A stretch of 64,000 nt of DNA from Phanerodontia chrysosporium (lineage: Eukaryota > Basidiomycota > Agaricomycetes > Polyporales > Phanerochaetaceae): positions 1-64,000 of the forward strand of contig MJGA01000025.1 of assembly GCA_001910725.1 (NCBI GenBank), given 5' to 3'. The notes under the pieces were generated by a model. The model was not told where the DNA came from and made no database searches. It worked only from the letters and a program-made list of their open reading frames with translations. The position numbers and the translations under genes are program-made. Shown here piece by piece: positions 24,895-34,700 of the stretch (positions are counted from its first letter, which is position 1; the number at the start of each line of letters is the position of its first letter).

Positions 24895-27154
24895 TTAACA
24901 TCCGTCGTATTTTGAGTTGCGCGGGAATGTGTAGCCAGCTTGGTCCCATGTGGTAAGATTAGGGTTGTTGTACGCGTTGGCGTGTCTAGAGGACAGAATC
25001 AGCACTGTGGCGCACACAAGGACGTGCGAAGATAGCCTACCGCGTGATGTAATCCTGAGTCGGGTGAGATGCAGGGTCGCATCCGACACCGTGTTTGACG
25101 TCTGAACGCTGGTAGACGCGGACGTAGTCAATGTACATCTTCACAGGGAACTGCAAATGCTTGAAGTCCTGCGCTTGGAAAGATGCTAGAAGACAATCAA
25201 TAAGCGTGCGAAAGGGGCTTGTATGTAAAGAGGGGAAGCTTACGTGACATGCCCAAGTTGAAGATGATGTACTGCAAGGGGTACTATTAGCTCGATGCGC
25301 AAAGACCACTCTAGAATAGATTCTTACCATCGGCTCTTCTGGAATTAACCGCTGGCTAATTTGGGTAACAGGGTCGGGCCCAATTGTGCCTGCAGTAATC
25401 TTCCACGAGGGCTTGCCTTGGCTAAACCAAGTAATATACCCAGAATCGCGGTCGTTGGGATCCGACCACCACTCGTATCCGTACGTCGCATATCCGTTGT
25501 TGTTATAGTTGTCACTGCTGATGTCCGTCACCGCTGAGATAGCCTGTTGGTACTGGCCACCCTTGTAACTGTTGAAGTGCGTTATTGACGAGTCGAAGAT
25601 AGTCGTCACGTCAGACGAGTTGTCGAACTCGTATTGATAGTTGTACGGGGCTGTCTGGTAACTCTGCGACACCTGGCCGACAAAGCGCGACACGTCAACC
25701 TGCGTCTCGAGGATATCAATCTCGGGTACGCCACGACCGACGGAAACGTCTGGCCCCGGGTGGTCGGACCCTGGGCATGTACACGCCGAGACACGCTGGC
25801 CGGGCAAGAAGCTAATCGGTCCACCATTGTTGCCGCCCGTCTGTGCGGCAACAGGGGTCCCGTCGTGGTTCGTCTGATTCGGGAAGGTGCCGACATCGCA
25901 AGCGTCGTAGCTATAGGGCCACATGCCTTCTGTTGTAGCACCATATCCCGCACGACCCTAAGCGCAAGTTAGTCTAGAGAAAACAGATGCCATAGCTGTT
26001 ACGTACCAGGTTGCCCATTGTCCACGCACCCGGCCATAGACCTGGGGCTCGCGGCGTGCCAGGCATGCTCATGTTGACCTCGATGTAGCCTGTCGTGAAA
26101 CAGAGCTTGTTCCACGACTGTACCATACCGCTGCGGAAGCTGAGGTTCGCTATCGGCATCTCGTCCATGGTGATCACCAGCTTGCCGTCCTCGGTCACGA
26201 GAGCTTGCGGATCGTACCATTCGATGTCGCCAGTCGGCCAGTAGTTGAGATTGACCGCTTCCCAGTACGGGTCGTCGCCTGGCCAGAACGTGCGACCGTC
26301 TCTGTTGAACTCGTCGCTGAAGACTAGGTTGTACGTCTTGCCGTCAGTGCCCACGCGGGTAAAGGCGTCAGAGGGAGTGTCGGCATCGATGAGAGTAGGC
26401 ATGTTCGGAAGGTCAGGGACCTGACCGGTGCGATTGATTCCCCCAAGATTATAACCTGGGCCTACGGGTGCCTTCTCGCGTACGTATAGAATGATAGGGT
26501 ATCCGGCGAAGAGCATGAGGAGTCCAGTAACAAGAATGAACAGTGCGGAGGCATTCATCCATCCGCGAGCGGAAAATGGCGAGCAGGACCTGTCCAGAGC
26601 TGCATCACGAACTGGATCGGGGTTGTGCAAGGCGTCGTCGAGGTCGGGGTCCTTCGTGTCCCAAAGGTACGGGCCAACAGTGTTGGTGGGCGCCGCAGCG
26701 GCAAGCATGGGAGCAGTACCCGCCTTTTCTCGGGTGGTCACGACCGAGATCTCGGACTGTGTCGCACTAGGGGCTGCGCTTGGTGCATGACCGTTGTTGC
26801 TGAAGCGCGAGCTCGAATACTGGTACTGGCTTGCGTAGACGTTCGGATGGTGCTATGGCTTGAGCGTTAGCATGCGCGGGGCCGACTGCGGACACAAAGT
26901 AGCACTCGCACCGAATACGGCCCGTACCCCCCGCCTATCTGTCCTGTAGCCACTCTATGCGTCGTTTCGTCGCTGTCGTCCCGTCGTGGCCGGTAGCTGC
27001 TCTGCGCTACCATGGGCTGCGGCATCGCCATGCTCTGGTTGGAGTACGAGCGGCTGCGCGAGCTCTGTCGGCTTGGACCAGCCGTGCGCGGGCTCTGCGG
27101 GACGACGTTGTACTGCTGGGAGGGCGGCGGGACTCGTCTAGTATAGTTGGACAT
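24895..27154 (-). CDS. KRE6/SKN1-type beta-1,6-glucan synthesis protein (GH16)
   Basis: A type II membrane protein of the secretory pathway needed for cell-wall beta-1,6-glucan. Exon 1 (from 27154, MSNYTRRVPPPSQQ) and exon 2 give a Ser/Gln-rich cytosolic tail; DRSCSPFSARGWMNASALF leads into the single membrane helix ILVTGLLMLFAGYPIILYV. The luminal domain follows with LVFSDEFNRDGRTFWPGDD, EAVNLNYWPTGDIEWYDPQ and GLWPGAWTMGNLGRAGYGA, all family hallmarks. The GH16 active-site motif is PEIDILETQ, with the two Glu as nucleophile and acid/base. IPEEPMYIIFNLGMS and FPVKMYIDYVRVYQ close the sandwich, then the conserved Cys-rich GVGCDPASHPTQDYI and the end KYDGC. Five or so short introns. Many Agaricomycetes carry several paralogues, so I give no KRE6 or SKN1 symbol. 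Confidence 0.92.
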
Positions 27155-27588
27155 GGTGGTGAGGTCGTAAGTGTGTCAGTCGCAGCGGAAACCAGTGTCA
27201 GCCTCAAAGTGGCTGTCGAAGCGCCACTTCTCTGGTAAGCGCAGCAGGGGCCGTGAACGTGGGAGTGTCTCGTGAGAGGGAGAGGAAAAGACAGGCAGGT
27301 CGTGCAGGAAAGCGAGCGAGAGCGAGGAAGCCGTAAGAGGGACGGTGGAACAGGCGAGAGGGAAGATGAACCTCAGCGGTAGTGGCGGTGCTGGCGCTCT
27401 CTAGTGCAACTTTGACCAGGACTATACCAGCCTCGTGTTAGCCACCTGCTCCGGGACTGCTCTGGACGACCTCCTCGGGGCGAACTGCGGAAAGACGGCG
27501 AACGAATGTGCAACGCGACATTTTTATACATCGTCGCTGACGTCGGGGGCTGCGCGCACGACCTGGCCGCCTGGCGGCATCTCGGGAG
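27155..27588. other. Upstream region of the KRE6/SKN1 gene
   Basis: Between the glucan synthesis gene start and the left target duplication of the inverted-repeat element. GA-rich on the + strand at 27260-27370 (CT-rich on the transcribed strand), as for a fungal promoter. No gene is visible. Confidence 0.4.
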
Positions 27589-27596
27589 GTCTCAGA
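27589..27596. repeat. Left target-site duplication (GTCTCAGA)
   Basis: Eight bases directly outside the left terminal inverted repeat. They are identical to 29227-29234 outside the right end. Confidence 0.8.
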
Positions 27597-27783
27597 AGGA
27601 CCCCGGAAGCTCCTCATAGTGCATGTCCGCCGGAACCCCAGATTTCGAGCCTCGGCGCGCTAGGATTTTGGCCCCTTCGCCGCGCTATCCGGACATGCCG
27701 TAGAATAAATATTCGATTTTCTCTTTATTTTCGCGTAATTTTTATGCGAGAGAGCTATGGCTGTACAGCGGTCTGACAGGTAT

Positions 27784-28719
27784 CTATACATGCTTCTTTT
27801 TCTCGTACTGCTTTCGGACGACCGCTTGCACGTCAGGGCGGCCCAAAACTGTCCACATGTGAACAATCAGATATAGCGAATGAGCCCAATGAACATGAAA
27901 CAGACTGCGTACCGAGTGAATGCCCAGTCCTTGAGTGCGAAGGAACGACCTCCCGCAGGTTCCATGGCAGACAGACCTAAGTTGTAGACACAACTTCCTT
28001 CTCGTCCACATGCGTTCATAGCGCCCCGACGCGGTTAGCTTCATGGCGGAACTGATTCTCGTCCTCTCCGGGCGCATGCTAGTCTAGATATCAGCATTGG
28101 TACAGCTAGGGGTATGAAAAAGTGGCGCACCTCCACGAAGACCTTGAGAGAGAGGTAAGTAACTGAACCCATGTTGCTGGGGCAGATGCCGCCCATAGCG
28201 TTGCTGCGCCGCGTGCCCTTGCCGGTGCCGTTCTTCTTGAATATGACGTTGATTTGGGCGACATACCGACCATGAGCATTTTGCATGATGAGCCATGAGC
28301 CCTGCTGTAGGGGGTTGAGAGCAGTTATGCCCCTGGTGGCAATAGCGGGCACTTTGAACGGTGAGAACTCGTTCGCTTGATCAGAGCGCACAAGACTTAC
28401 CTTCATCTTCGATTTTTGGAGCCACGGCGAGGATAGCCTTCGCAAGACCCCATGTCCCCGCTCTCGAGTTGGACTTGTTAGCAGGGTCGGAGACGGCGGC
28501 GGCTTGTCTGCTACCGGCATTAGTTGACTCGGAGGGTGCGTCCGTTTCTGCTGCCTTTGCAACTTGCCAGCGCTCCTCACGAGTATACCCACCGCGCCGC
28601 TGACGCATCTGCGCCTGCAATGCGTCGTTCGTGCTCGCCTGAAACCTCGAACGGTGCTGTATCTCATTGGGCACCGGGGCTATCATGACGGTAAGCACAG
28701 ATCTGTCAACCGCTGCCAT
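27784..28719 (-). CDS. Unknown multi-exon gene carried inside the inverted-repeat element
   Basis: I do not recognise this protein. The likely first exon starts at 28719 (MAAVDRSVLTVMIAPVPNE) or at the internal Met at 28686, runs through SRAGTWGLAKAILAVAPKIE and ends at a GTAAGT donor near 28402. The next exon reads VPAIATRGITALNPLQQGSW, LIMQNAHGRYVAQINVIFKK, GTGKGTRRSNAMGGICPSNM and SVTYLSLKVFVE. Further minus-strand exons are plausible near 28080-27990 and 27970-27780, where SFALKDWAFTRYAVCFMFIG leads to LIRYI and a stop at 27867, or splicing could lead to VVRKQYEKKKHV ending at 27784. The middle exon has an ordered, non-repetitive composition. No zinc finger, DDE or helicase motif is visible, so it is not an obvious transposase. 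Whether it is a captured host gene or an element-specific gene is open. Confidence 0.5.
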
Positions 28720-28963
28720 CCATAAAGACGCACCCGCAGCGGCCTCTTGGTGCGCATTTCCTGCGCCCAGACTCGGACCAGTGTTGGCGAAAAGGCATGG
28801 GACACTCCGGAAGGGGAAATGTCATCAATTCCGCTCCACCTATGTGGGTCCGTCAAGAATCTGACGAGACTCACACTCGTGGGCTCTAGATATTTACTCT
28901 ATAATGCTATTAACAGCTGAAAGACGGTAAAAGAGGTCAATAAGGGATAATTCTGAAGGGTTT

Positions 28964-28977
28964 TTATATATATATAT
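28964..28977. repeat. Short TA microsatellite
   Basis: About seven TA units adjoining the A-run that ends the tRNA-like segment. It looks like the variable tail of that segment. Confidence 0.6.
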
Positions 28978-28978
28978 T

Positions 28979-29058
28979 AAAAAAGGATAACACGCGGGTT
29001 AGAACCCGCATACTTTGGGACCCCTCGCCCATCACTTCAACCATTAGGCTACTGGTCT
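28979..29058 (-). repeat. tRNA-derived, pol-III-like segment (SINE-like)
   Basis: On the minus strand TAGCCTAATGG (29051-29041) fits the RNA polymerase III A box and GGTTCTAACCC (29006-28996) is close to the B box, about 44 nt further on. A run of six T follows at 28984-28979, a usual pol III terminator, then a TA-repeat tail. The T-arm-like part forms a perfect inverted repeat, but the acceptor ends do not pair, so a working tRNA is unlikely. This organisation is that of a tRNA-derived SINE head. Confidence 0.5.
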
Positions 29059-29226
29059 ACACTTGCTATTCGGACTGTAATCTCATTGTCACGATGCGCT
29101 ATCCCAGGACATGACTACCGCGCCAGGGGCCTTCGACGCGCTATATGCCGGACATGGTGGTCCGAAATTTCGGCCTCCCAGACGCGCTATCTGCGGACAT
29201 GCACTGGCAGGAGCTTCCGGGGTCCT

Positions 29227-29234
29227 GTCTCAGA
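29227..29234. repeat. Right target-site duplication (GTCTCAGA)
   Basis: Eight bases directly outside the right terminal inverted repeat. They are identical to 27589-27596. Confidence 0.8.
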
Positions 29235-29906
29235 ACGTCGCCGACGTTCGCTTAGATCGGGCTGAACGTCATCGCACGGGCTATACGGATGTTCCACCAG
29301 TTCGCGCCGCCGTCCTGGCACGCCGCAACGACGTCTAAGTATATCGCACGCTACCATCGTAGACAGCACGGTTCATCGTGACGGGTATGTTCTCATTTCC
29401 TACAGACGAGCTGCACTCCTATCTTTCCACATAGCAAACTGGACAAGTCAACATCATGTGTTCATTATCATTCACTGCGATCTTTCCGAAACCCAGTGTT
29501 GCGGTATGCAGAGGCTTGCCGAGAGCTTCAAGTGCTAATGCTCCCGGCAATGCATTCAGAAGAACATGTAGAGAGTCGAGCGATCAATTGACGACGGCAG
29601 TTGCACGTCTCAGCCGCAGGCTCTGGCTACGGAACGTAACTCGTATTGAGAACCTCTACGAACGACTGACGCTTGCAACACCCGGCCGCGGTTGGTAAGT
29701 ACGGAGGGTTGTCTCCGGTCGAGTCCAGCGTCTTCGCGGACGGTATGCGGGGATCAGGATAACTCTATGCGGAGAGATATGAAGGGATACATGAGGCCTA
29801 CACGTGTCGAAGACAGTAGGTTCATATAGTACTCCGCGTGAACCTGGATACTCACGGGTTCATCTCCACTAACACGGACGCTGCTAGGCGGCCCACACTC
29901 GGGACC
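29235..29906. other. Intergenic region upstream of the PHD-finger gene
   Basis: No gene is firmly supported. A short + frame at 29456-29698 (ending YERLTLATPGRG) has coding-like composition but no recognised family or splice support. Confidence 0.35.
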
Positions 29907-31215
29907 ATGTCCAACATCCAGCCTAGGGTGTGCAGGAAATGCAACACTTCGACGCACTCTGCGGAGAGGTTCCTGGTTACTTGCAAATATTGTAAACGCC
30001 ACTGGCATCACTGTAGGTTCATCTCGTCTTTAGGATCACCAATTGCTGAGTCCGGATGGGCTCCCTTAGCATGCCTCGAGCCTGCAATGAGTGACGCGGA
30101 GCTGATCGCCTTGATGAAAAAATTCAAGCAGCTCCCGCATCCATCCTTGGAGTTGGAAGTGTGGTCCTGTCGGCGGTGCGAGCGACGGCAGCAATGTAAG
30201 GCGCGAACACTGATGTTTGGAAACAAACGCTCAGCGACGGGGTACAGCATCGCGAAGTGTGGCATTGAAAGGAGATGACGAAATTCAGATCGTAGAACCG
30301 CCGCCTGGCACTACACAGAGAAGTGCAACCGTACCCAAGGTGCCCACTACACGCGCAGGGAGATCTCCAGCCAGTAGTGCGGATGCGGACACGCCTGTTA
30401 CAAGAGCGAGGGAACCTATAGAATTGGACGACGACGGCGACATCGTCATGCTATCCGATCCGCCTACGAGACAGCTGACTGCTTCAGCACAGCGCCCCAC
30501 TATACACGATATCCGCGTGGTAGAAGACATACCTGACATTGTCGAGTTCGGCGATGAAAGCGGTGTACTCCCCTCAGCCGCACCTCGCACAGCCGCGACG
30601 ACGTCAGCGCAGTCGCCGCACAACGTACGCACTGTAATGGAAACTGTGCAACCTTCTGCGACTGCCCCAGCAACAGCCGGCGCGAGCACAGCGTTCCAGG
30701 CTTACCAGTCACCTCTGGGACGGCGCATGCCTGCCGAGAGGCCTCCCGCACCACAGGTGCTTACCAGGAGCACGACGACCGCTTCGCCCAGTCGCGCGAG
30801 CACCACCGAGCCCGCCATCGCCGGTCTTCTCGACGCGCCCTTCGCGGACATGTTTATCGACATCGAGGCACAGGCCGCCCGTCTGCGGGCATCCCCGCCC
30901 GCGTCGGTACGCCTGCGTCCCATGCTCGCGCCCTCATCGGATATCGCCGCCCCATCGCCGTTGCCCGCAGGCAGCGCAGCGGACGAGGCCGAGGCGCTGT
31001 CCGTCGAAGTCAAGCTCGAGCGCCGGGACAGCACGGAGGACCTGCGGACGCCTACGCGCGGATCGACGGCTGCTGGACGGAAGCCCAGGGTGCCGCTGCT
31101 TCTGCACGTGGAGATGGAGCGCCTTGCAGATCAGGGAGGGGTGCGGGATGAGTGGGACGAGGCTCTAGATGCGCTGTCTCGGAAAGGGACAGATAAGCCT
31201 GGTGGCCCGAGGTAA
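29907..31215 (+). CDS. PHD zinc-finger protein with long disordered tail
   Basis: The start is MSNIQPRVCRKCNTSTHSAE. Exon 1 (29907-30012) and exon 2 (30070-30196) together build a C4HC3 PHD finger: CRKC, CKYC, RHWHHSCLEP and WSCRRC, with a ~30-residue loop between the last two pairs. Joining at the ttag acceptor (30069) creates the conserved His-x2-Cys spacing, which supports the splice. Exon 3 (from 30248) encodes ~310 residues of low-complexity, Pro/Ala/Ser-rich sequence with acidic hydrophobic stretches such as DEIQIVEPP, DDDGDIVMLSD and IPDIVEFGDE. The end is charged (VKLERRDSTEDLRTPTRG, LLLHVEMERLADQ). PHD fingers of this type read histone H3 tails, so a nuclear chromatin role is likely but not shown. 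No other domain is seen. Confidence 0.75.
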
Positions 31216-31750
31216 GGCTGAGGAAGGCAAGCGGCAAACAAGTGAAGAAACTCGGACCAAAGGCCAAAGCAAAACGACGATACTTTACTGTTGGTATCTG
31301 CGTTGCAAAACCAGTGGTCGAGGAGTGAAACGGCAAGTATTCGAGTCCCTTAAGTTCCTGTAAAGTAGTTCGTTGGTGTCAAGTTGTAAGCGGAACTTCC
31401 GGTGAAATACTAGGAACGCCACGATGCTGATGGCGTTGATGGCGCTGATACGCCAACGAGACCTACCTGTAGGATATATTCGAACCATGGACAAGTGAAC
31501 GTACTTCTTCCTGCACGCAGGTAGTCCAAGATCGGTACCCACAGAAGCAGACCAGCCGCCAAGAACAGCGGCACATGTGCTGGTAGAGCGGCTGCAGTGC
31601 ACCCTCTGAGTTAGATACGTCGAATTACCATGTCGGAAATATACTGTTACTAGAGTACAAGAGTCCAGGGCATCCAGGGTAATGAGGGGTATATGGCGTC
31701 GTGTGTAGTAGCAAACGGCAGAATAAAATCGCGGAAACGATGTTGGTGTA
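31216..31750. other. Convergent 3' intergenic region
   Basis: Between the ends of the PHD gene (+) and the phospholipase D gene (-). Only short frames without known family. Nothing else recognised. Confidence 0.4.
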
Positions 31751-34700
31751 TCAGTCATAGATGGGCAGTGGCAACAACCTGCAACGGCACGGATCAGACA
31801 CGCTCAGCGACCAGTCAATATAGGACGCACCTATCGGCATTGAACAAGAAGTTATTCGCGATATCCTCGCCTTCCAGGAATCGATTCGGGTACAACACTA
31901 CAGAGCGTCTATTAGCATCTCGAATTCGAGGAGTACGCGTTTAGGAGCACTCGTACCCAGGTGTCCGCGAACTTCTTCAAGGAGACGCTCCATCTCCTCT
32001 CGCTCCGCCTGATCGAAAGGCTCCGGGCTGCGAGATGCCTTGCGTGTCCTCGTTCCCTTGTCCGCCTTGTCCTGATTCGACTTGTCCTGAGTCGGCGCAT
32101 CGGCGCTAGTGGGGGTCGGCAGGGCCGTAGAGCCGTCAGCGTAATCTCTGCTCTTGGTCGTGCCAGACTCTTCATGTACAGTCGAGGACTCTGCTGTTGT
32201 CTGGCCAGGAACCAGAGGGTCTCCGTTTTCAGAGGGACGCGAGCGACCGGTTCGGGACCCGGTTGGTCGCGAGTCTGTCCGTGTCAACTTCGGTATTAGG
32301 ACAGCAGAAAACCACTCACAGGTTTGTTCAGACGCTCGTGATGCACAATGAACTCCTTGTACTGCTTCCAGGTCGTGACCAGGTCGTCCGGAATGGCATG
32401 GAAAACCTTCCTGAATATCTCGGTCTAAACCAACATCAGCGTCACCCAAGATGCGAAACTCCGATCCTCCTCACATTATGCACTGCGCAGGCCAGCCACG
32501 TCTTCTTCCAAAACGCGTCGCAGATCGGGTCTTCGAAACCATGGGGGTCGACATGCGGGGTGGGTGTCGGCAGAGTCCACTGCTTTGAGCCGCCGAGTTT
32601 GGCGCTCAGGTTCTTGCGAATGGTCGAACGTGCCGCCGGAGCCTCCTTCTCCTCCTCGGTATCTGTGGTATCGACTCGAGTACCGGGGACTCTGTCGTCG
32701 CGTCTCGGGTCTGTGTTTGCCGGGCCCCGAGGAGTTCATTGCCAGCGTGAGCATCCGGCGGGAGGTCATGCAGGTCGAGCTGGAGGGCCCCGTTCGCATG
32801 ACTGTTTTTGCGATGGTTCGCATCTCCGTTCTGCGCCTTTGTATCTCGGTTTCGCTGTTCAGCTCTTGCGAAGGCCGTGCATGCAGAGTTTGCTCGGACG
32901 ACGAACCCTGGACCTCTTGCCTATTTTGCTCGATGATCAGTTTCTCCTCGAGAGTGGGCACCACCGAGCTCGTGAACCCGTGTTCCTTCTCGCCTTTCCG
33001 CGTGAAGGTCTGCCGTTCCTCCTCGAGAACCTTGTCTGACGCAGTGGCATCAAGACCCTGAGTCTTGAGTCCGATCTTGCGCAGGAGCATCGCAGTATCC
33101 TTGGCCTCAACGTCACCAGTCCCATGTACGGCTGTCTCCAATGAGCACGCCTCTCTTGGAGGTCGGGTTGGAAGGGCCTACCTTGTTCAAACGCATCGAC
33201 CGTATCGCGCAGCGCAGTCTCCGTGGCGTTCCTGCGTTGACCTTTGCTAATGTGCGTGACACCGTGCTCCTTGCCGAACTCCTGCTCGACGTCCGGATCC
33301 CACTCTTCGATCTCATGGGTGCCTTGACTGGTGTCGCCGCCATCAAATCCTCCTCGTACATCGCATCGACGTCTACGCCCAGGTGCTCGCGCATCAGTCG
33401 GACGCGGAGGGTGTGCGCAAAGCGGCCGACTTTGAATGGCTTGCCAGCCATTGTGCTAATCAAGAGGTAAGCGAAAAAGCTGCAGCCAAACAAACCAAAA
33501 CTTACCAGTCGATCATGTCTGTGTCCCTGACAACTGCAGCAACCTCTGAGTCACGGTCTCCTCTCATGGAACGTTCGTTGATGTTGGCACTACCAATGAT
33601 AGCAAGCCGGTCATCAACGATCATAACCTAGCTAGCGTCAGCATATGGTCCAAGATAGTCTACCGTACGCACCTTGCCATGAATGTAGACTTGCTCCGTG
33701 GTAAGTACGTCGCCCCGAAGCTTGCCCCAATTGCGTAGAGAGAAGAAAGTGATGTAGTCATCAGGCTGATGGAGAAGCAACACATTAGCCACGGTATTTG
33801 GGAAGCGAGTTCTCATGCTTACGTCGATGCCTTCTTTCCTCAGCCGGGAGAAGATAGAATTGGGCCCCCTGCATATCGTGCGGTTCTGGCACTCCAGGAT
33901 GATCCGAATCTACGAGGCGTCAGTACCTGATCACTCGATGTAGAGAAAGACTCACAGCGCTTGCATCGCTATGGTCGACGGGGAAGGTGAACCCGGGCAG
34001 GAGGGGTATGACTATGCACACTTTGAAGGGGGTGTTCTCCCTGTGCGCACGAATAATCCTATGCACAAGAGCATCTCCGATCTTGTTCTCGATTTTGACC
34101 TCGTTGACGACGGTTCTGCGCGAATCAGCACTCATTCACAGGTCATCCGAGCACCGACGTACGAGGTGATGAAGAACTGGTTCTCAATGTAGATGAAGTG
34201 TTCGGACATCTGAATGGCTACGGCGAGATGAGCGGCACATCAGAGGAAAAGCAGACAGGTCAAACCTTTGAGATACGCATTCTGAATAGACAGCTCAATC
34301 CTGTCGGGTGTGCCAAGCGACCAGACTCCGGCAGAGCGGCAGATCTGCAATTCACACGTCCCACTCAAGCCAAGATTGTTGAGTTCCCCTGGCCTGAACT
34401 CTGGTGGCGGAAGGAGAGACGGCATAGGACGTGTGTGGTTCTGGACACCGTGTGTTAGCCGAACCTATGACGTATCGCGGCGCCGATGCTCACCTTGATA
34501 CGAAGCAGATAATTCCAGCTGCACTAAAATGTCAGAGACCAAGCGAGCTGTGTGCAAGGTGAGACTGCGTACCGTTGCACAAAGTGGCGAGCCAAATCCC
34601 TCGCAGGCTGTCCGACAATTTGCATTGACACGTCGTGCCTACCAAAGACATGAAGTTCGCGAACCGAGACCTCAACAAGCCACTCACCAAGGCATCCGCG

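Larger units (their letters stand above)
27597..29226. mobile_element. 1.63-kb inverted-repeat DNA transposon with 8-bp target duplication
   Basis: The left end reads AGGACCCCGGAAGCTCCT at 27597 and the right end is its exact reverse complement ending at 29226. After three mismatches, 13 more bases match (AGTGCATGTCCGC), giving 31 of 34 identical. The bases directly outside both ends are GTCTCAGA (27589-27596 and 29227-29234), a perfect 8-bp target-site duplication. Eight-base duplications are known from hAT and from the Zisupton/KDZ groups; the termini do not show the hAT CAG-type start, so the superfamily is open. No transposase is seen. Inside lie an unknown multi-exon gene (-) and a tRNA-like segment (-), so it is probably a non-autonomous element carrying extra sequence. 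Confidence 0.8.

Noticed and set aside
28991..29010. Hairpin GCGGGTTAGAACCCGC as a stand-alone terminator or attachment site
   Set aside because: It fits better as the T-arm/B-box part of the tRNA-like segment.
28979..29062. A functional tRNA gene
   Set aside because: The ends do not form an acceptor stem and the anticodon arm is imperfect.
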